NCBI RefSeq assembly: GCF_018873765.1
Contig: NC_057917.1
Span: 59,020,464-59,084,463 of the forward strand
Length of the DNA: 64,000 bases
Direction of reading: 5' to 3'
Source of the DNA: Telopea speciosissima
Lineage: Eukaryota; Streptophyta; Magnoliopsida; Proteales; Proteaceae
Of this stretch, positions 1 through 11,416 are shown piece after piece; positions within the stretch are counted from its first letter, which is position 1, and each line of letters starts with the position of its first letter. The notes under the pieces are model-generated. The model ran no database searches. It was given only the letters and a program-made list of their open reading frames with translations, and was not told the origin of the DNA. Position numbers and translations under genes: made by a program.

Positions 1-2388
1 ACATGTGGACAGATGGTGTGGCTTTTCTGAGCATTGGAAAGAGACAATGGTCTGTATTTGCCACGTTTCATATTTTAGATCCAGATTCAATCAAATACCC
101 CATGTATTCACATGCATCCCCATGTATGCAAATACATGTTTACTGTACTCTGAGTCTCTGACCACAACGTGCACTCTCCTGTAGTCCAGATTTTTCAAAA
201 CTGTTTATTGCCACTTGGTAAACTTCATTTGGGCTAAAATTCAATATTATGAGCACGGGACCTTGGAGTCTACTGTCCATAAAATTTATGACTCAACTGA
301 GCCGCCATGTGGCAGACATTTGGGCCACCAATGAAGGCCTTCCTACATGGGCAGTGCAGGAAACAAAGCCTTAATAATTAATAAGCAAAGGCCCCTGACC
401 ACAGTTCATTATTCAAAATAGCATAAAAATAACTGATCAAACGTAACCCACAATAATCATAGAACAAAAGAAACCTAATTCTGAAAGAAAAATAATGAGA
501 TAAAGGATTAAAAATTTAATAATAATCCACTTTGACTAGATCATAAATAAAGCAACTAAACAACAGAACTAATAAGTAACAACCCCTGACCATAGCCCAA
601 AAAAATAATTTACTTAATATTCAGCAACTATAACTGATTTCAATGTATCCCAGGAGCTGTATTTATAGACGAACAAAATACATTTAAAAGAAAACTATAG
701 GACAAAGAAATAAAATGTGGCGTTAGCAATCCACCTTGACAAAATAGCTAAACCCTATCTAAACTAATCATAATCAACTATAATACTCAAGAAAAATCCA
801 TTTAAATTCATTGAAGGACCAAAAAATAATCCAAGACCACTAAAACTCATCTTAGCTAAAACTTGTCTAATCTAAAAGTTCAAGATAAAACAACTTTTGG
901 TGAAAAAGGAGAGGGAAGACAAGTTTTACAAGTAAGATTATAGCACATATAAGAAAGCTAAAACCATGATTGTTGAGAATTCTCTGCTAAGATGTTCCAC
1001 TACTACCAGGATTAGTTTTTGGAATCTTAAAGTCTCAATAACCACGAATAAAATAAAGCGCAAAACAAGGAAATTGGAAATGTTAAGAATAGGTCCTTCA
1101 CTATAGTAAACCAATAAAGCCAACTTGTGCAATAACTCTTCTGCTACCTGAACTCTAATTGGCCAGCAGTCCCACATGGACTGTCCACCACGGAGCACAA
1201 TACGCAAAACAAGAACAGAATACTTCTAATTAGTGAATAAGAGAGTAGTTAGTACCACAACATTATCAAGGTGTTGATGGTAGTGAGTTTTCATCATTCA
1301 CTCTGCTAGGTCGGCCATAGCTCGCAAGAATTATGCAGGCATTACAAGAGCTAGAAGAGTGCAGGGGACCCAAGACTTAAGAGGATGATCAAATATCTGA
1401 AAAAAAGTTTAGCCTAAGCCAGGAATCATTTGGTTTTCTTCCCTTGTTCAAAACAAAAGGAACCTCATCCTCCAAGAAGGAATATCGAAAGCAGATCTTA
1501 TCCTATACCTGATTTATCATGAAAAGCCATTTGATTCCCTAAACACTCATTCACATATATTTTACATATGTTAGAAGCACTCCATGAAGATACCACTTCT
1601 TCAAAAGTTTTCAAGCAGATAAGCAGCAGACCCAACTCCTTTTCTCGACCTAACACTTAGTTGAGTCTCTCATCTCTCCTTTCTATGTACCTTCAACTTG
1701 ATTCTAAAATCCAAACCACTTCAAGAGTGATAGCAATCTGATCATTCCACCATACCTTCTTGATCTAACACTTAGGTGAATCTCTCATCTCTCCTTTCTA
1801 TGTACCTTTAAATGGATTCTAAAATCCAAAAAACTTCAAGAATTATAGCAATCTGATCATTCCACCATGCCCATCTAGTTTCACATCATGAAGCTATCAC
1901 GGAGACTTCACTGTGCATGACAATGTCTCATCAAAAGCGGGCAGCAATGCAATCTAAAAGGCCACCATAAATCTAGACATTATAAACTAGTAAATAGTAG
2001 TCTAGCCAAGCTAACTTGATAATCAAATCATAATTCAGGATGCTAATTTAATGTATGTTCAACAGTCGGCATAAAAATCCAATGTACGGGAGCTACTTGA
2101 AAAGTATCTGAAAAGGACTCATAAGTTTTCCATAAGAACGATTGAGGAATGTGATACGAACGTCAGGAACTCACCCCCCAAAAGTGGGCTTATAAGGTAA
2201 CGCAAGGCCTTATCAACTCCAACCAAATCCCTTACGGAATGGGATCAGCCTCCCATTCGACTGATAGGGATCGTAACAGAAAGAATGCTGAATGATATTC
2301 TTCTCAGAATCTTTCGGAAGATTTTAATAAACTACAAGGTCAAAGACACTAAAAAGAAGCACCAGGGAGGAAGGATATAAATAGTTAC
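1..2388 (-). other. Presumed first intron of the CPL4-like gene
   Basis: AT-rich DNA without a convincing reading frame. A long minus-strand frame at 938-1207 is hydrophobic and unlike any family I know. The stretch contains a tandem duplication (1649-1870, listed separately). It is called intron only because it follows the splice donor at 2388. Confidence 0.4.
1649..1870. repeat. Two-copy tandem repeat, about 110 bp per unit
   Basis: Copy 1 (about 1649-1757) and copy 2 (about 1761-1870) both run from a CTAACACTTAG block through TCTCATCTCTCCTTTCTATG to GCAATCTGATCATTCCACCAT, with a scatter of substitutions. It lies within the presumed CPL4 intron. Confidence 0.85.
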
Positions 2389-2534
2389 CTCTCTGTTTCT
2401 AAATCACTCTCGTTCTCGTTGTCTTCAAGATCAGGCGAACTATGTGTAGAAGTCGTTTCCAGTTCTGCATCAAGAAGTGCTGCAAAATCATCGCTGCTCG
2501 AAGAGTGCACGGGGGAATCAGCAGTTAAGCTCAT
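2389..2534 (-). CDS. CPL4: CPL4-like RNA polymerase II CTD phosphatase, first coding exon (partial gene)
   Basis: The exon reads ATG at 2534 down to a donor AG|GTAACT at 2389/2388 and encodes 48 complete residues plus two bases. It starts MSLTADSPVHSSSS and continues DDFAALLDAEL, then an acidic Glu/Asp/Ser-rich tail. From knowledge of the family, Arabidopsis CPL4 begins with a very similar DSPVHSSSS...DDLAAFLDAELD segment ahead of its FCP1-type phosphatase and BRCT domains; CPL4 dephosphorylates the CTD of RNA polymerase II in the nucleus. Reading straight through the donor meets a stop at once, which supports the splice. No further exon was found between 1 and 2388, so the catalytic exons should lie beyond the window edge. 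Assignment rests on the N-terminal motif only; the intron-exon boundary is inferred. Confidence 0.62.
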
Positions 2535-3215
2535 CACTGAAGCACAAAGAAACTAAACAATCGTTAAACCTTCTCATTATATCAAAATGAATAAGATAAA
2601 GGAACTGTCAGCTGGAGAAGATCTCAAGGAAGCACATCATCACCTCAAGATTGAGCCAAGGGCATCCAATAGTCAGGAAAGCTAATTCAACTTAAAATGA
2701 ATTAAACGAGAACGCTCTCACATCAGAACCCTACCTGTACCTGTTCTTGTGTTTGATGAGGCAATCGATGCTGGAAAAGTCGGCTTCTCACGGGCTGAAC
2801 ACAAGCAGGTGTTCAGCCCCGTCAAGGAAGAACAATTTTATTCTAGTTGTCCAATCTCCAGAGATTGTGTAGAAGATGTCTGGTTTCATGATCGATTAAT
2901 GCAAAATTTCTACCTCTCCGACGCCATCCACTCGACTTTGCTTTCTTTTGTTTCTTCTCCCTCTCTCCTGAAGAATTGAATACTTTAATAAGAGTTGTAA
3001 TGATTTTTGGCGAAAGTTTTCCCTCGCCTCGCCAGGATGTAGTAACTCTGAGTGCCAAAGAAAGGTATGACTCAAATTTTCCCTGGTCTAACCAATATTT
3101 CGACAATTCTTGCCTCAATGAATCTTTCTTTCCTTTTATTTAATTCGTCATTTTGTAAATAGTTTTTCTTTATTGCTCCTGATTGGTCTATTTCTCTATA
3201 GTATCACTTTGATTT
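2535..3215 (-). promoter_or_regulatory. 5' UTR and promoter region of the CPL4-like gene
   Basis: On the minus strand the bases just before the ATG read TTTGTGCTTCAG, a plausible 3' splice site, and a possible donor CAG|GTACAGGT lies near 2740, so a 5'-UTR intron is possible. The two short overlapping frames here (2749-2979 plus, 2843-3118 minus) show no family resemblance and are not called. The assignment is by position only. Confidence 0.3.
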
Positions 3216-5225
3216 GGGAAAATTACGTAACCTTTCTCTGTACTTTGCCCTAATTACACGTTCCTCCTCTTGATTTTTCCATCTTACATACGATTCTCCT
3301 GTAGTTTTCGAAAAATTACTAATATCTCCCCTGCCATTAGCATCAATCTGTGAAGTGCTGATGTGGCATAGTTAAATTTTTTATAATGCCCAAACTAACC
3401 CTTGGTCATTGTGAGATGACCCTTTTACCCTTCTTCTTCTTCTTCCTCTTCCTCCTCTTGCAACTTCGTCCCCACCATGCTCCTGCAACCTCTGATTTTG
3501 ACATTGAATCAAACTTTTCTGAACCCAACAATACCCTTCTTCTTCTTCATGTTGCAATCCCACCCACCTCATCATAGATAAATTCTCATTTTTATTACCC
3601 TTCTTTTGGGTTATTCAGGCACAATGTGTATCCCACTTAAGATTTCTCCATCAATTTCAAGATCTAGAGGTTTAACTGTCCCAACTGCTGCAAGAGGTAT
3701 GCTTTTATTTCATAGTTCATATTCTTCTTATCTAAACTCCCTAATGCGCTCCTCCCGTTGTCTGAAATTGAATCGAAGGAGGAAAGATGATGAGATCGGG
3801 ATGTTCTCCACTGACGATTCCGTGATTGATGCCTCCGCCAGTATCCTTATCACTTTGCACTTCCCTGCGAACGATGACAAGAGCTTCGGGGGCAAAGAAA
3901 AACCGGGCAAGACACATGAACAACTATCTTTCCTCTTCCAAGGGATTACATTTGAGAGCTTGATTAACATCCCAACATGCCCATGATTGATCTGGTCCTG
4001 AACATGGATATCCAAAAACTCACAGATTCAGAATCTTTTGGGAGCTTTCAACAGCAAACTTGCATGCTACAAGTCCAAATATATTAGATATTCTGAAATA
4101 TGCTTCCGAATGGTCTCCTAGTATCCATAACACTCACGCCATTAGCGCTGATTTTCTAATGTGCCTGCTTCAGTTGCTGAGTTCTCAGAATCTAACTGGT
4201 GCACTAATGAAAAATCCCAATTAACCTCTAACACGTAGGATTCTAAAGTTACAGTAGTTCTCCTGCAAGAGGTTGTTTTCGAGTTGTACTCACAAACCAT
4301 AGGTAAAGCTGTATTTTTGCATTTCTCTTTTTGTGATATCTCTTGAATCATTGGGAGCTTTTTCTCTTTTCATGATATCTCTTGATTCACTGGGAGGTTT
4401 GAAAATGGCAATCTATCTAGCTTTTTTTGGTTTTTTTGGATAGCGGGTTCAGAAATCGAAGAAGGAAGAATAACACAATCTGAATGGAAGTATGATAAAA
4501 TTATTCAAATGAAAGTGGGTCTTCCTGATTCCTTGAAATTTTCATCAAATATAACCTAAATTCGTCTCATTTTGATATTTTGTGTGTGTTTTTTTCCCCC
4601 CCCCTACAAACGGAAGAGGAACTCCAGGGATGGCGGCTTTTTGAGAACATAAAAATGGAAAAGGATTATAAGCAATGATTCTGAATGAAGAAAAGCTTTG
4701 GAGAGAAGATGACGAAAATTGAAGAAACTAACCTCAAATGTTACAGAAGAAATAGGGTTACTCTTTCTCCACTGCCTTCTTCTGTTTCTCCAACGAATCA
4801 GGACTCCACAACTCTTCATTATCAAACCCCCATTCTCTGTCCAAAACCGGCAAAATCTCCACTGGAAACAAAAACCCTTTTTTTTTTCCTCTCGAGATCA
4901 CAAGCTATATATGTCCTATTCCATTGGAATGAGTAGTGGATCAACAAGTCGCTGGAGTCCTGTTAATCAAATTTCCAGCGGTTGTAGTGATGGCGGTGGT
5001 GGTGGTGGAAAGAAATGGGTGTTTTAAGGTTGAAAATGATGAAAAGAGTATCATTGTAAGTATATTTGTGGTGTTTTAGTACAAGGGTAATATTGTCTTT
5101 TCAAATCATTAACTAACACCATCCTAACACTGTCAGCTATAAAGGGTTAAAATGTAAGGTGAAAAAATCAAAGGGAGGAATATGTAATTTGGGTAAAGTA
5201 CAGAGGAGGGGTATGTAATTTTTCC
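3216..5225. mobile_element. MULE-like non-autonomous element with ~75-bp terminal inverted repeats
   Basis: The left end (3216-3292) and the reverse complement of the right end (5152-5225) align over about 75 bases, sharing blocks such as CTCTGTACTTT, CCTC and TTGATTTTT. The element is flanked by CTTTGATTT (3207-3215) and TTTTGATTT (5226-5234), an 8/9 match of the 9-bp length typical of Mutator-like elements. There is no transposase. The interior (3386-4050) has several overlapping open frames, including a plus frame at 3606-3986 and a minus frame at 3728-4015, plus CTT-rich tracts; none is a family I recognise, though a captured host fragment is possible. Confidence 0.75.
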
Positions 5226-5234
5226 TTTTGATTT

Positions 5235-5739
5235 TGATTTATGAGATTCCTTTGGAATTCAATTCATTTTTATTTTTTTTAATTCTTTTTCTCTTCAGGA
5301 TGTTATCTTTTCTTTCCTTGTCCCAATAACGTTGGGTTCTGGCATGGAAATATCAATCAATTAGACCTCAGGAATTTATAGGACCTAGTAGGCTAGTACT
5401 CAAAATGTACCTTAGTGATGGGCTAAATATAGGCCAAGATGGGCTTTTTGAGTTGGACTTTTTCTTAACCCAAAGATCAGTTCATAATCGAATGAAGGCA
5501 AAGAGGAAAGAGACTAGATTTACAAGAAAGAAGTAGATTCATTAATGATCGATGGAATAAGTACATCGGATGAGATTACAGAAGGAGACTCAACAAAAGG
5601 GGAACTTGAAGACTTAGGGGATTCGGATCTGGACCTGATAATGTTCGGCTCCACACAGAATTAAAAACTGGTCTAAACAACTTCAATGTAAATCTGATTG
5701 CAGGGTTGATCACAGAAATTGGATGTTCTCAGATAGTAT
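5235..5739. other. Intergenic, nothing recognised
   Basis: AT-rich DNA between the MULE-like element and the decayed gag. I see no reading frame, inverted repeat or family signature. Confidence 0.4.
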
Positions 5740-6355
5740 TGCTACTTCATCATTGACCAATTCTTCGGTGCCCTAGTCTTCAATGTAGGAAAATCACTCA
5801 ATCTTGAATACTTCGAATAAAACTTCTTCAAGGATGTGTCATATCCAAGGCTACTCATACCATCCTTAAGGAAATCCAATTTTTCCATTCTAATACTCAA
5901 GACAATCCCTTGGCCACAATCACAACACCTTCCATCATCCAAACTTTACCATGATAATTAGTCCTTGCACAATATGTGTATATCATCAATCTCTTTTGTT
6001 CTTCTTTTCCTCGCATATGAGCTTTTACCACAAATGGGAGAGGTTTCTTTACCTTTATCTCTTGCTCAAACATCCTGCCTTAAAAGACAGAGATACGGAC
6101 ACGAACTTCAACAAGAAGATCAAGTTTCCAAACAAGCCTGACCTTATTTCTCCATGTGCCCATTAAGGTGAGGCTGGGTGTTGGAACTAGTCTGATGAAT
6201 GAGGTAGGATCTATCTCTATCTTCAAAGAATCTTCCTGGAACATATTAATGGAGGCATGCACCAGAAAGAAGATTAGTAGTCACATTTGGCTGCTACTTG
6301 GTTATCAACTCAAACTTCCCAATATCCAACAAATTTTATATTGCATGCCTAAGAG
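5740..6355 (-). pseudogene. Ty3/gypsy (Ogre/Tat-like) gag remnant, C-terminal part
   Basis: The minus frame at 6080-6262 (MHASINMFQEDS, then DPTSFIRLVP) resembles the region after the gag core in Ogre/Tat polyproteins, and the frame at 5742-5942 may continue it. It lies next to the hAT-type insertion at 6356 and in the same orientation as the gag segments at 7288-8119 and 9653-10401. This part is the least certain of the three. Confidence 0.4.
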
Positions 6356-7279
6356 TAAGGGTGTCAATGAGTAACCAGGAACCAAATACCGAATCCGGAT
6401 CCTGATCGAATATTCTGAACCGATCCGGACCGAATTTAATATGGTTAAGTCTTGGATCTGAAAATGTCTTTATAATTCGGTTCGGTTTGGATCTAGGTCT
6501 ACCCACTTAATGACAGATCTAACCAAATCCGAACCAAATACCTGCCTTAAAAATTAACTTAAAACCCTAATAGTTTATTAGGTTTGGAGTTTTAATGGTT
6601 TAAGACTCTAAATTGACGGTTAACCCTTAGTGCCTTTAAGCCTTAGACTCACTTACTCCTTGGTCCTTAAGTCTTATTAAATATGCATTTCTTCACGATC
6701 ACAACTTCTTCTGTAACTCTTCAATTCTTCACCTCTTTCTCTTTACCACTTCATCTTCTTTGTCTCTACCAGTGTTGCAGCAGCTTCATAGTCGATTCTT
6801 CATCTTCAACAGCCTTGAAATTTCAACCTCCATGCAAGTTGGAGTTAATCTCTCTCTAAGCTTCTTCTGTGCTCATGAGTCCTGAATGAACATAGTGAAG
6901 GCTGAAGGTAGAGCTTGTGGGATCATCCTTCCAGTTCTCTATTTCCTCTCCTCCATTGGTCTTACTGCATATATTGTTCCAAGGCAAGCAAAGGCTGCAA
7001 CGTTTTGTATTGAAACTATAGAAGTAATGGTCTCTCTCTCTCTCCATGAGGTTTTTTTTTTCTTTCTTAGATATAGTAACCGGATGTAGTAACCAGATAA
7101 GAACCGAATATAAGAACCAAATTATAACCAGATCTGAACCGAACCAACCATGATCGATTAGAGTATTCAATTATAGAACCGATCTGGGATTTGGTCGGGA
7201 TCTGGATCCCATTGCCATTGCTTGGAACTGAACTGGATCCAAACCAAATACATGGTTTCGTACCCAATTGACACCCTTA
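6356..7279. mobile_element. hAT-type non-autonomous element (TAAGGGTGTCAAT termini), copy 1
   Basis: It begins TAAGGGTGTCAATGAG and ends with the inverted form CAATTGACACCCTTA. The flanks are CCTAAGAG (6348-6355) and CCTACGGG (7280-7287), a 6/8 match of the 8-bp target duplication typical of hAT elements. The interior is rich in CGGTTCGGATCC-like iterations and has no transposase. The reverse complement of 34.8-35.03 kb matches its left part, so the two are one family. Confidence 0.75.
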
Positions 7280-7287
7280 CCTACGGG

Positions 7288-8119
7288 CACAAAAATTATC
7301 AATGGAATGTCCTTTCTTGGTGTGGTACATACATACAAGATTTATCTAGGTTGTGCCAGAATGGTGGGAAAATTTTCGCAGGCCATGAAGGGATGGTTGA
7401 CAAGAGCCTTGCTTTTCGTAGCTAGAATACAACATAGTCATGGTCATCTCCAATTCAAAATTAAATTGCCACCTTTGCTTCTGAACCTACTGTAGATATG
7501 GTCATTGCTGTACTATGAGGGGAGCTAAGGTTGGAGCTTGTGCTATTGTCTGCCCTATACTAAGTGGGGGTATTGTAACATAAGAGATGGTGGTCCTATA
7601 ACTTGAATTCTACTGAATTTACTTCTGAGTTGTGCTCATTGTCATGTCTCTAGTTCTTTTCTACTTCCCGATGAAAAGCAGCCCCCGTTTGCTACTTGGG
7701 AAGAGCCAGTAACCTGAATATGGGCATCTTGATATATTTTATAATCGATCATTTTGCCACTATTATGAGGGAATCAAAAGAATTGATGGGTTGAAAGTAT
7801 AAGAGGTTAGAATGTTTCGGCTGAAGATTCGGGATGATCATATCCACCTTCTCTCACTCTAAGGTCGATTCCACATCTTCTTTATGTATCTCCATACCTT
7901 GTTATGTACTTGGAAAAACCTTCCCCAAGGTTCTGCCTCAAGGTCTTCGATTTACGATAAGTCACATTGACTTTCATGTTGTATGAGTATTGTTTGGTGA
8001 AGGCTTTAACCATATTTCCCCAATTTTGGGTTTGGGAGGATTTTAGTTGCATCAACCACCAAAAATCAGATCTCGAGAGCGTGAACTAAAATACTTGCCC
8101 TATTTGATCATAAAAAATT
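7288..8119 (-). pseudogene. Ty3/gypsy (Ogre/Tat-like) gag remnant, middle part
   Basis: On the minus strand, about 8060-7850 gives FTKQYSYNMKVNVTYRK followed by LRQNLGEGFSKYITRY. This fits the retrotransposon gag core (AF-x-x-QY-x-x-N ... ESF-x-EY-x-x-R). It continues the gag broken at 9653 after removal of the inserted element. Near 7290-7350 a Cys/His-rich stretch, out of frame, resembles the gag C-terminal knuckle. Several stops and frameshifts are present, so it is long dead. Confidence 0.62.
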
Positions 8120-9643
8120 GGGAAAATTACACTAAGGCTCCTTGAGGTTTGTCTTAAATACAGAGCAACCCCCTATGTTTCTAAATTATACAACTGCACC
8201 CGTTGAGTGGAAGATGTTAAATAATACAATATAAAATACTAACTTTGCCTCTTCATTAACCAATAACTATTAAATAATACAATTTAAAGGACAAAAAGAC
8301 CCCTTAACAATTAACAAAATGAAGGGTTGAGTCATCTTCTTCAATCGACCAAAGCAGAGGGCTCTTTTACCATGGTGGCTTCCATGCCGCTAGCCATGGT
8401 GTCCACTCCTGTCATCGGCCAATGCCAGTGATCCCCCCCCCCTTTTTTTGGGTTGTAAAACGCAGGTGGGAGTTAAACTCCCTGCCGCTGCAACTGATGG
8501 TCGGTTGATAAAACGTCAATTCCTGCAACCTATCCATTAGAAACATCGGGGTTAATGTCGTCGTCCGACCAAAAGTTTTCCATATAAGGGATAAAAGCAT
8601 TGACCAGGTGGATTGGTTTCACACTGGAATTAAATAGGAAAATGAGTAGGTTTTGAATCGCCCCAGGGAGGCAATCTAATCCCTGCCACTGCAAGATGAG
8701 TTTGAGTTCATCTTTATTACTGTTTAAGAGTTAGAGTCAAGTTTTGATTCACTTTCAAAATAGGATTAGGATTAGGAGTTGTTTTCCCTTTATATACTTG
8801 GCTGCTCCCAACGATTGAGAGTTGGATTTTGGAATAAAAAATTGGTTGTAGCGTTACCTTCACTTGGTTTCTCTTCCCTAATCTCTGTAATTCCCTTACT
8901 TGCTGGTTTGAGGCAGAAGCTGGAACCCAATCAATTTCTCTCTTTCCTCTCTCGTTCTCTCTAATATTTGGGGTATGTGTGTCTTCTCATTGAGCGATTA
9001 CAGCCCAAGAGTTGCCCTTGCCATAAGCTTGCCTGTTGACAGGTAATAGAATTCTGAATTCCATAATCGACGTCAATGCACAGATTCCATAGTCCCCGAA
9101 AGCCAGGTTCTTTTCTCTCGCCAACGCTTACCATCACGAAGCCCCAACAAAAGAACGCCAATGGATCTATATCGATCAAATCAACTCGAAAACACAGTCA
9201 GAACGAAGGCAAATAAACCCAAAATTATAGAAGGGGTGATACCTTGCAGAAGTGATCATCGGTAGATGATGTGGTAGAATCAGAAGCTACAGTCGTTGCC
9301 CCAGGGAGGCAATCTAATCCCTGTCGCTGCAACTGATGCTTGGTTTGTAAAACGCAAGTGGAAGCTAAACTCCCTGCCGCTGCAAGAGTGCCAGAACCCT
9401 AAACAGGTGAAGGGGGTGTGACGTTAGGGATGCCCTATGGGCAAAATGGTAAGCTCATACCCCATCAGGGGTTTATTAGTCATTTGAAGGCAAACTTTAC
9501 CAACACCGTAACACCTAACTAACGGAGTGGGGCTGACTGTAATAACTAACCTAAACTCAGGGGGTGTGGCTGTATAATTTAGAAACACAAGGGGTCGCCC
9601 TGTATTTAGGACAAACCTCAAGGGATCGCAATATAATTTTTCG
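8120..9643. mobile_element. MULE-like non-autonomous element with ~90-bp terminal inverted repeats, inserted in gag
   Basis: The left arm (8120-8206) and the inverted right arm (about 9555-9643) share CCTTGAGGTTTGTC, AAATACAG and GTTTCTAAATTATACA. The flanks are TAAAAAATT (8111-8119) and TAAAAAAAT (9644-9652), an 8/9 match. The interior holds repeated AAACTCCCTGCCGCTGCAA motifs (near 8480 and 9367) and GCCCCAGGGAGGCAATCTAA motifs (near 8661 and 9298). It also has a TATA-bearing stretch near 8800 that looks like an LTR relic. No transposase is present. Confidence 0.75.
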
Positions 9644-9652
9644 TAAAAAAAT

Positions 9653-10401
9653 CTATGCATCTTCATCAAGCTCACGTAGGCTCGTAAATATGTCATAGGG
9701 TCACCCAGCCCATCAAATTTGTCAAACAGCTATTTAAACTTTTTAAGAATGTTGACATCTGAGAAAACACATACCTTCTGTGTCAATCATCTGATCCTCT
9801 ATACCCTCACTGCTTCCAAAGGCTTGTTCCAACTTCTCAAGTTTCTCTCATCTTTTTTTCTATTTTAGTCTTCGACTATTCTTGAGGGGTGTTTATCACA
9901 ACATCATCTTCCTCTTCTTCGAATACTAGCATTTAAGTGGCTCGAGGCGTAATCGGGGCTACCCTCTGTGTAGTGGGCCTAGCTTGATCATGTACCCCTA
10001 ATGGCGATGCTGCTATATTAATTTTGATCTGAGTTTTGGAAAATTGGAGGAGTTAGGCCATCACTTGCTTTACTTCGACCATCTCAGGCTACAATTGATC
10101 TACTTGAAAGTTCATTTGGGTACCCCGACACTCATCCTCTGTTTGGCCCATGCTAAAACTGACTGGTGATTGCTCTACTATGCTCTGCTTTGTGGAGTCA
10201 AGAGAGGAAGGAGAGTTCTGACACCTTGCCTTGGTTCAAATCATGTGGGAACCGAATTGGGCTAATATTGGTCAATCGGGCTATGTAAGATAAGTCACAA
10301 TAAAAAACCACTTTTGCCTTATAGGTCAGTCCCCTAACTAGGGTGAAAGGAAATGCGAGGTGGTACGTAAAATGGCCAAATGTGGGATTCCCCCCCCCCA
10401 A
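9653..10401 (-). pseudogene. Ty3/gypsy (Ogre/Tat-like) gag remnant, N-terminal part
   Basis: Read on the minus strand, bases about 9650-9720 encode KFDGLGDPMTYLRAY followed by a Met/Lys-rich stretch. This is the familiar start of the retrotransposon gag domain of plant Ogre/Tat elements (FDG-x-x-DP-x-x-x-L-x-x-Y). Upstream sequence to about 10200 encodes Gln/Glu/Pro-rich text with stops, as expected of a degraded gag N-terminus. The frame is interrupted at 9644-9652, exactly where a MULE-like element has inserted. No intact ORF survives. Confidence 0.6.
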
Positions 10402-10683
10402 ATATGGTTACAGTCTATATGGGTACTGTGTGGATCCGCACAGAGTCATCATGTGGATATGCAAGTGACAGAATGGGGTTCCATGCAACTAATGTTCTGA
10501 CGACCATGGCTTTTGATCCATAAGTCCGTTTTCAACGTACGATATATCGTTGAGAATATTGTTTCGAGAACAATCCAATGATGTGGTGATAACATATATT
10601 TGCCCAAAAATTTTGCTAAAAAAGTACAACAATGGGTGATGCTTGCTTGGCAATATTGGGGGGGGGGGGAATCTGCGATCGTG

Positions 10684-10853
10684 CTCCTCTCAGGTTCCCT
10701 GCCCGGTCAGGTTCGCAGGTTCCTCTAATAGGGGGCGGAAATGATGATCTCACCCCTGCCCGAACACACTGCCCGGGTGGGGTGAGGTCGTCATTTCCGC
10801 ACCCCCTATGAGAGGAACCTGCAAAGTTGACCGGTCAGGGAACCTGAGAGGAG
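10684..10853. repeat. Foldback element, ~80-bp arms (family 1, copy 1)
   Basis: A near-perfect hairpin. The left arm CTCCTCTCAGGTTCCCTG pairs with CAGGGAACCTGAGAGGAG, and pairing continues through CAGGTTCCTCTAATAGGGGG and GGAAATGATGA to a centre containing CACCCCTGCCCG and GGGTGGGGTGAGG. A related copy is at 31122-31292. Confidence 0.9.
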
Positions 10854-11416
10854 AAAAATTCGGGAATATATGGCCGATTTGCACCATTCTCGCACATTAG
10901 TTAATGCTTGGTCTTTAATGACAAAAAACAGTTATCCACATCATCGAATCCGATTTTGAAAATCATTTTGCTAATAAAAACTTGTGAGGGTAGTCCTTTT
11001 CCCCCCATAAGCTGAAATTTTTCTTCAGTGTGGCCATTCTATAATTGGGAAAGAACATGCAATAGGGAAATATTTCCAAATACATTTTTAAACTTAAATA
11101 AAACATATAAATACACAACACTCTCTCCATCACCCCACTTTGTCTAGATGGCACCATTGTTGGTGCCATTTAGCCAGGCAACAACAAAAGCTGAAGTTGA
11201 GAATGAAGGAAGAAAAGATTTTTCATCATATAATGAAAGAAATGATTACAGTGGATTGCCTTCTATATGTGAAGGGAAAATAATTAATGGAAAGAATTTG
11301 CAACACAACAATATTTCTCTACTAATAATATAGCTTTTCCGTACAATCTTATTAAACATATCACAATGGGTGCATGGCATGGATCACAGCTGCAATTAAT
11401 AATATTTCTCTACTAA
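10854..11416. other. Region downstream (3') of the XTH gene
   Basis: AT-rich. It should contain the XTH 3' UTR on the minus strand. No gene or repeat is recognised. Confidence 0.4.

Noticed and set aside
2749..3118. Overlapping short frames on both strands upstream of the CPL4-like exon
   Set aside because: No family resemblance; the position fits a 5' UTR or promoter.
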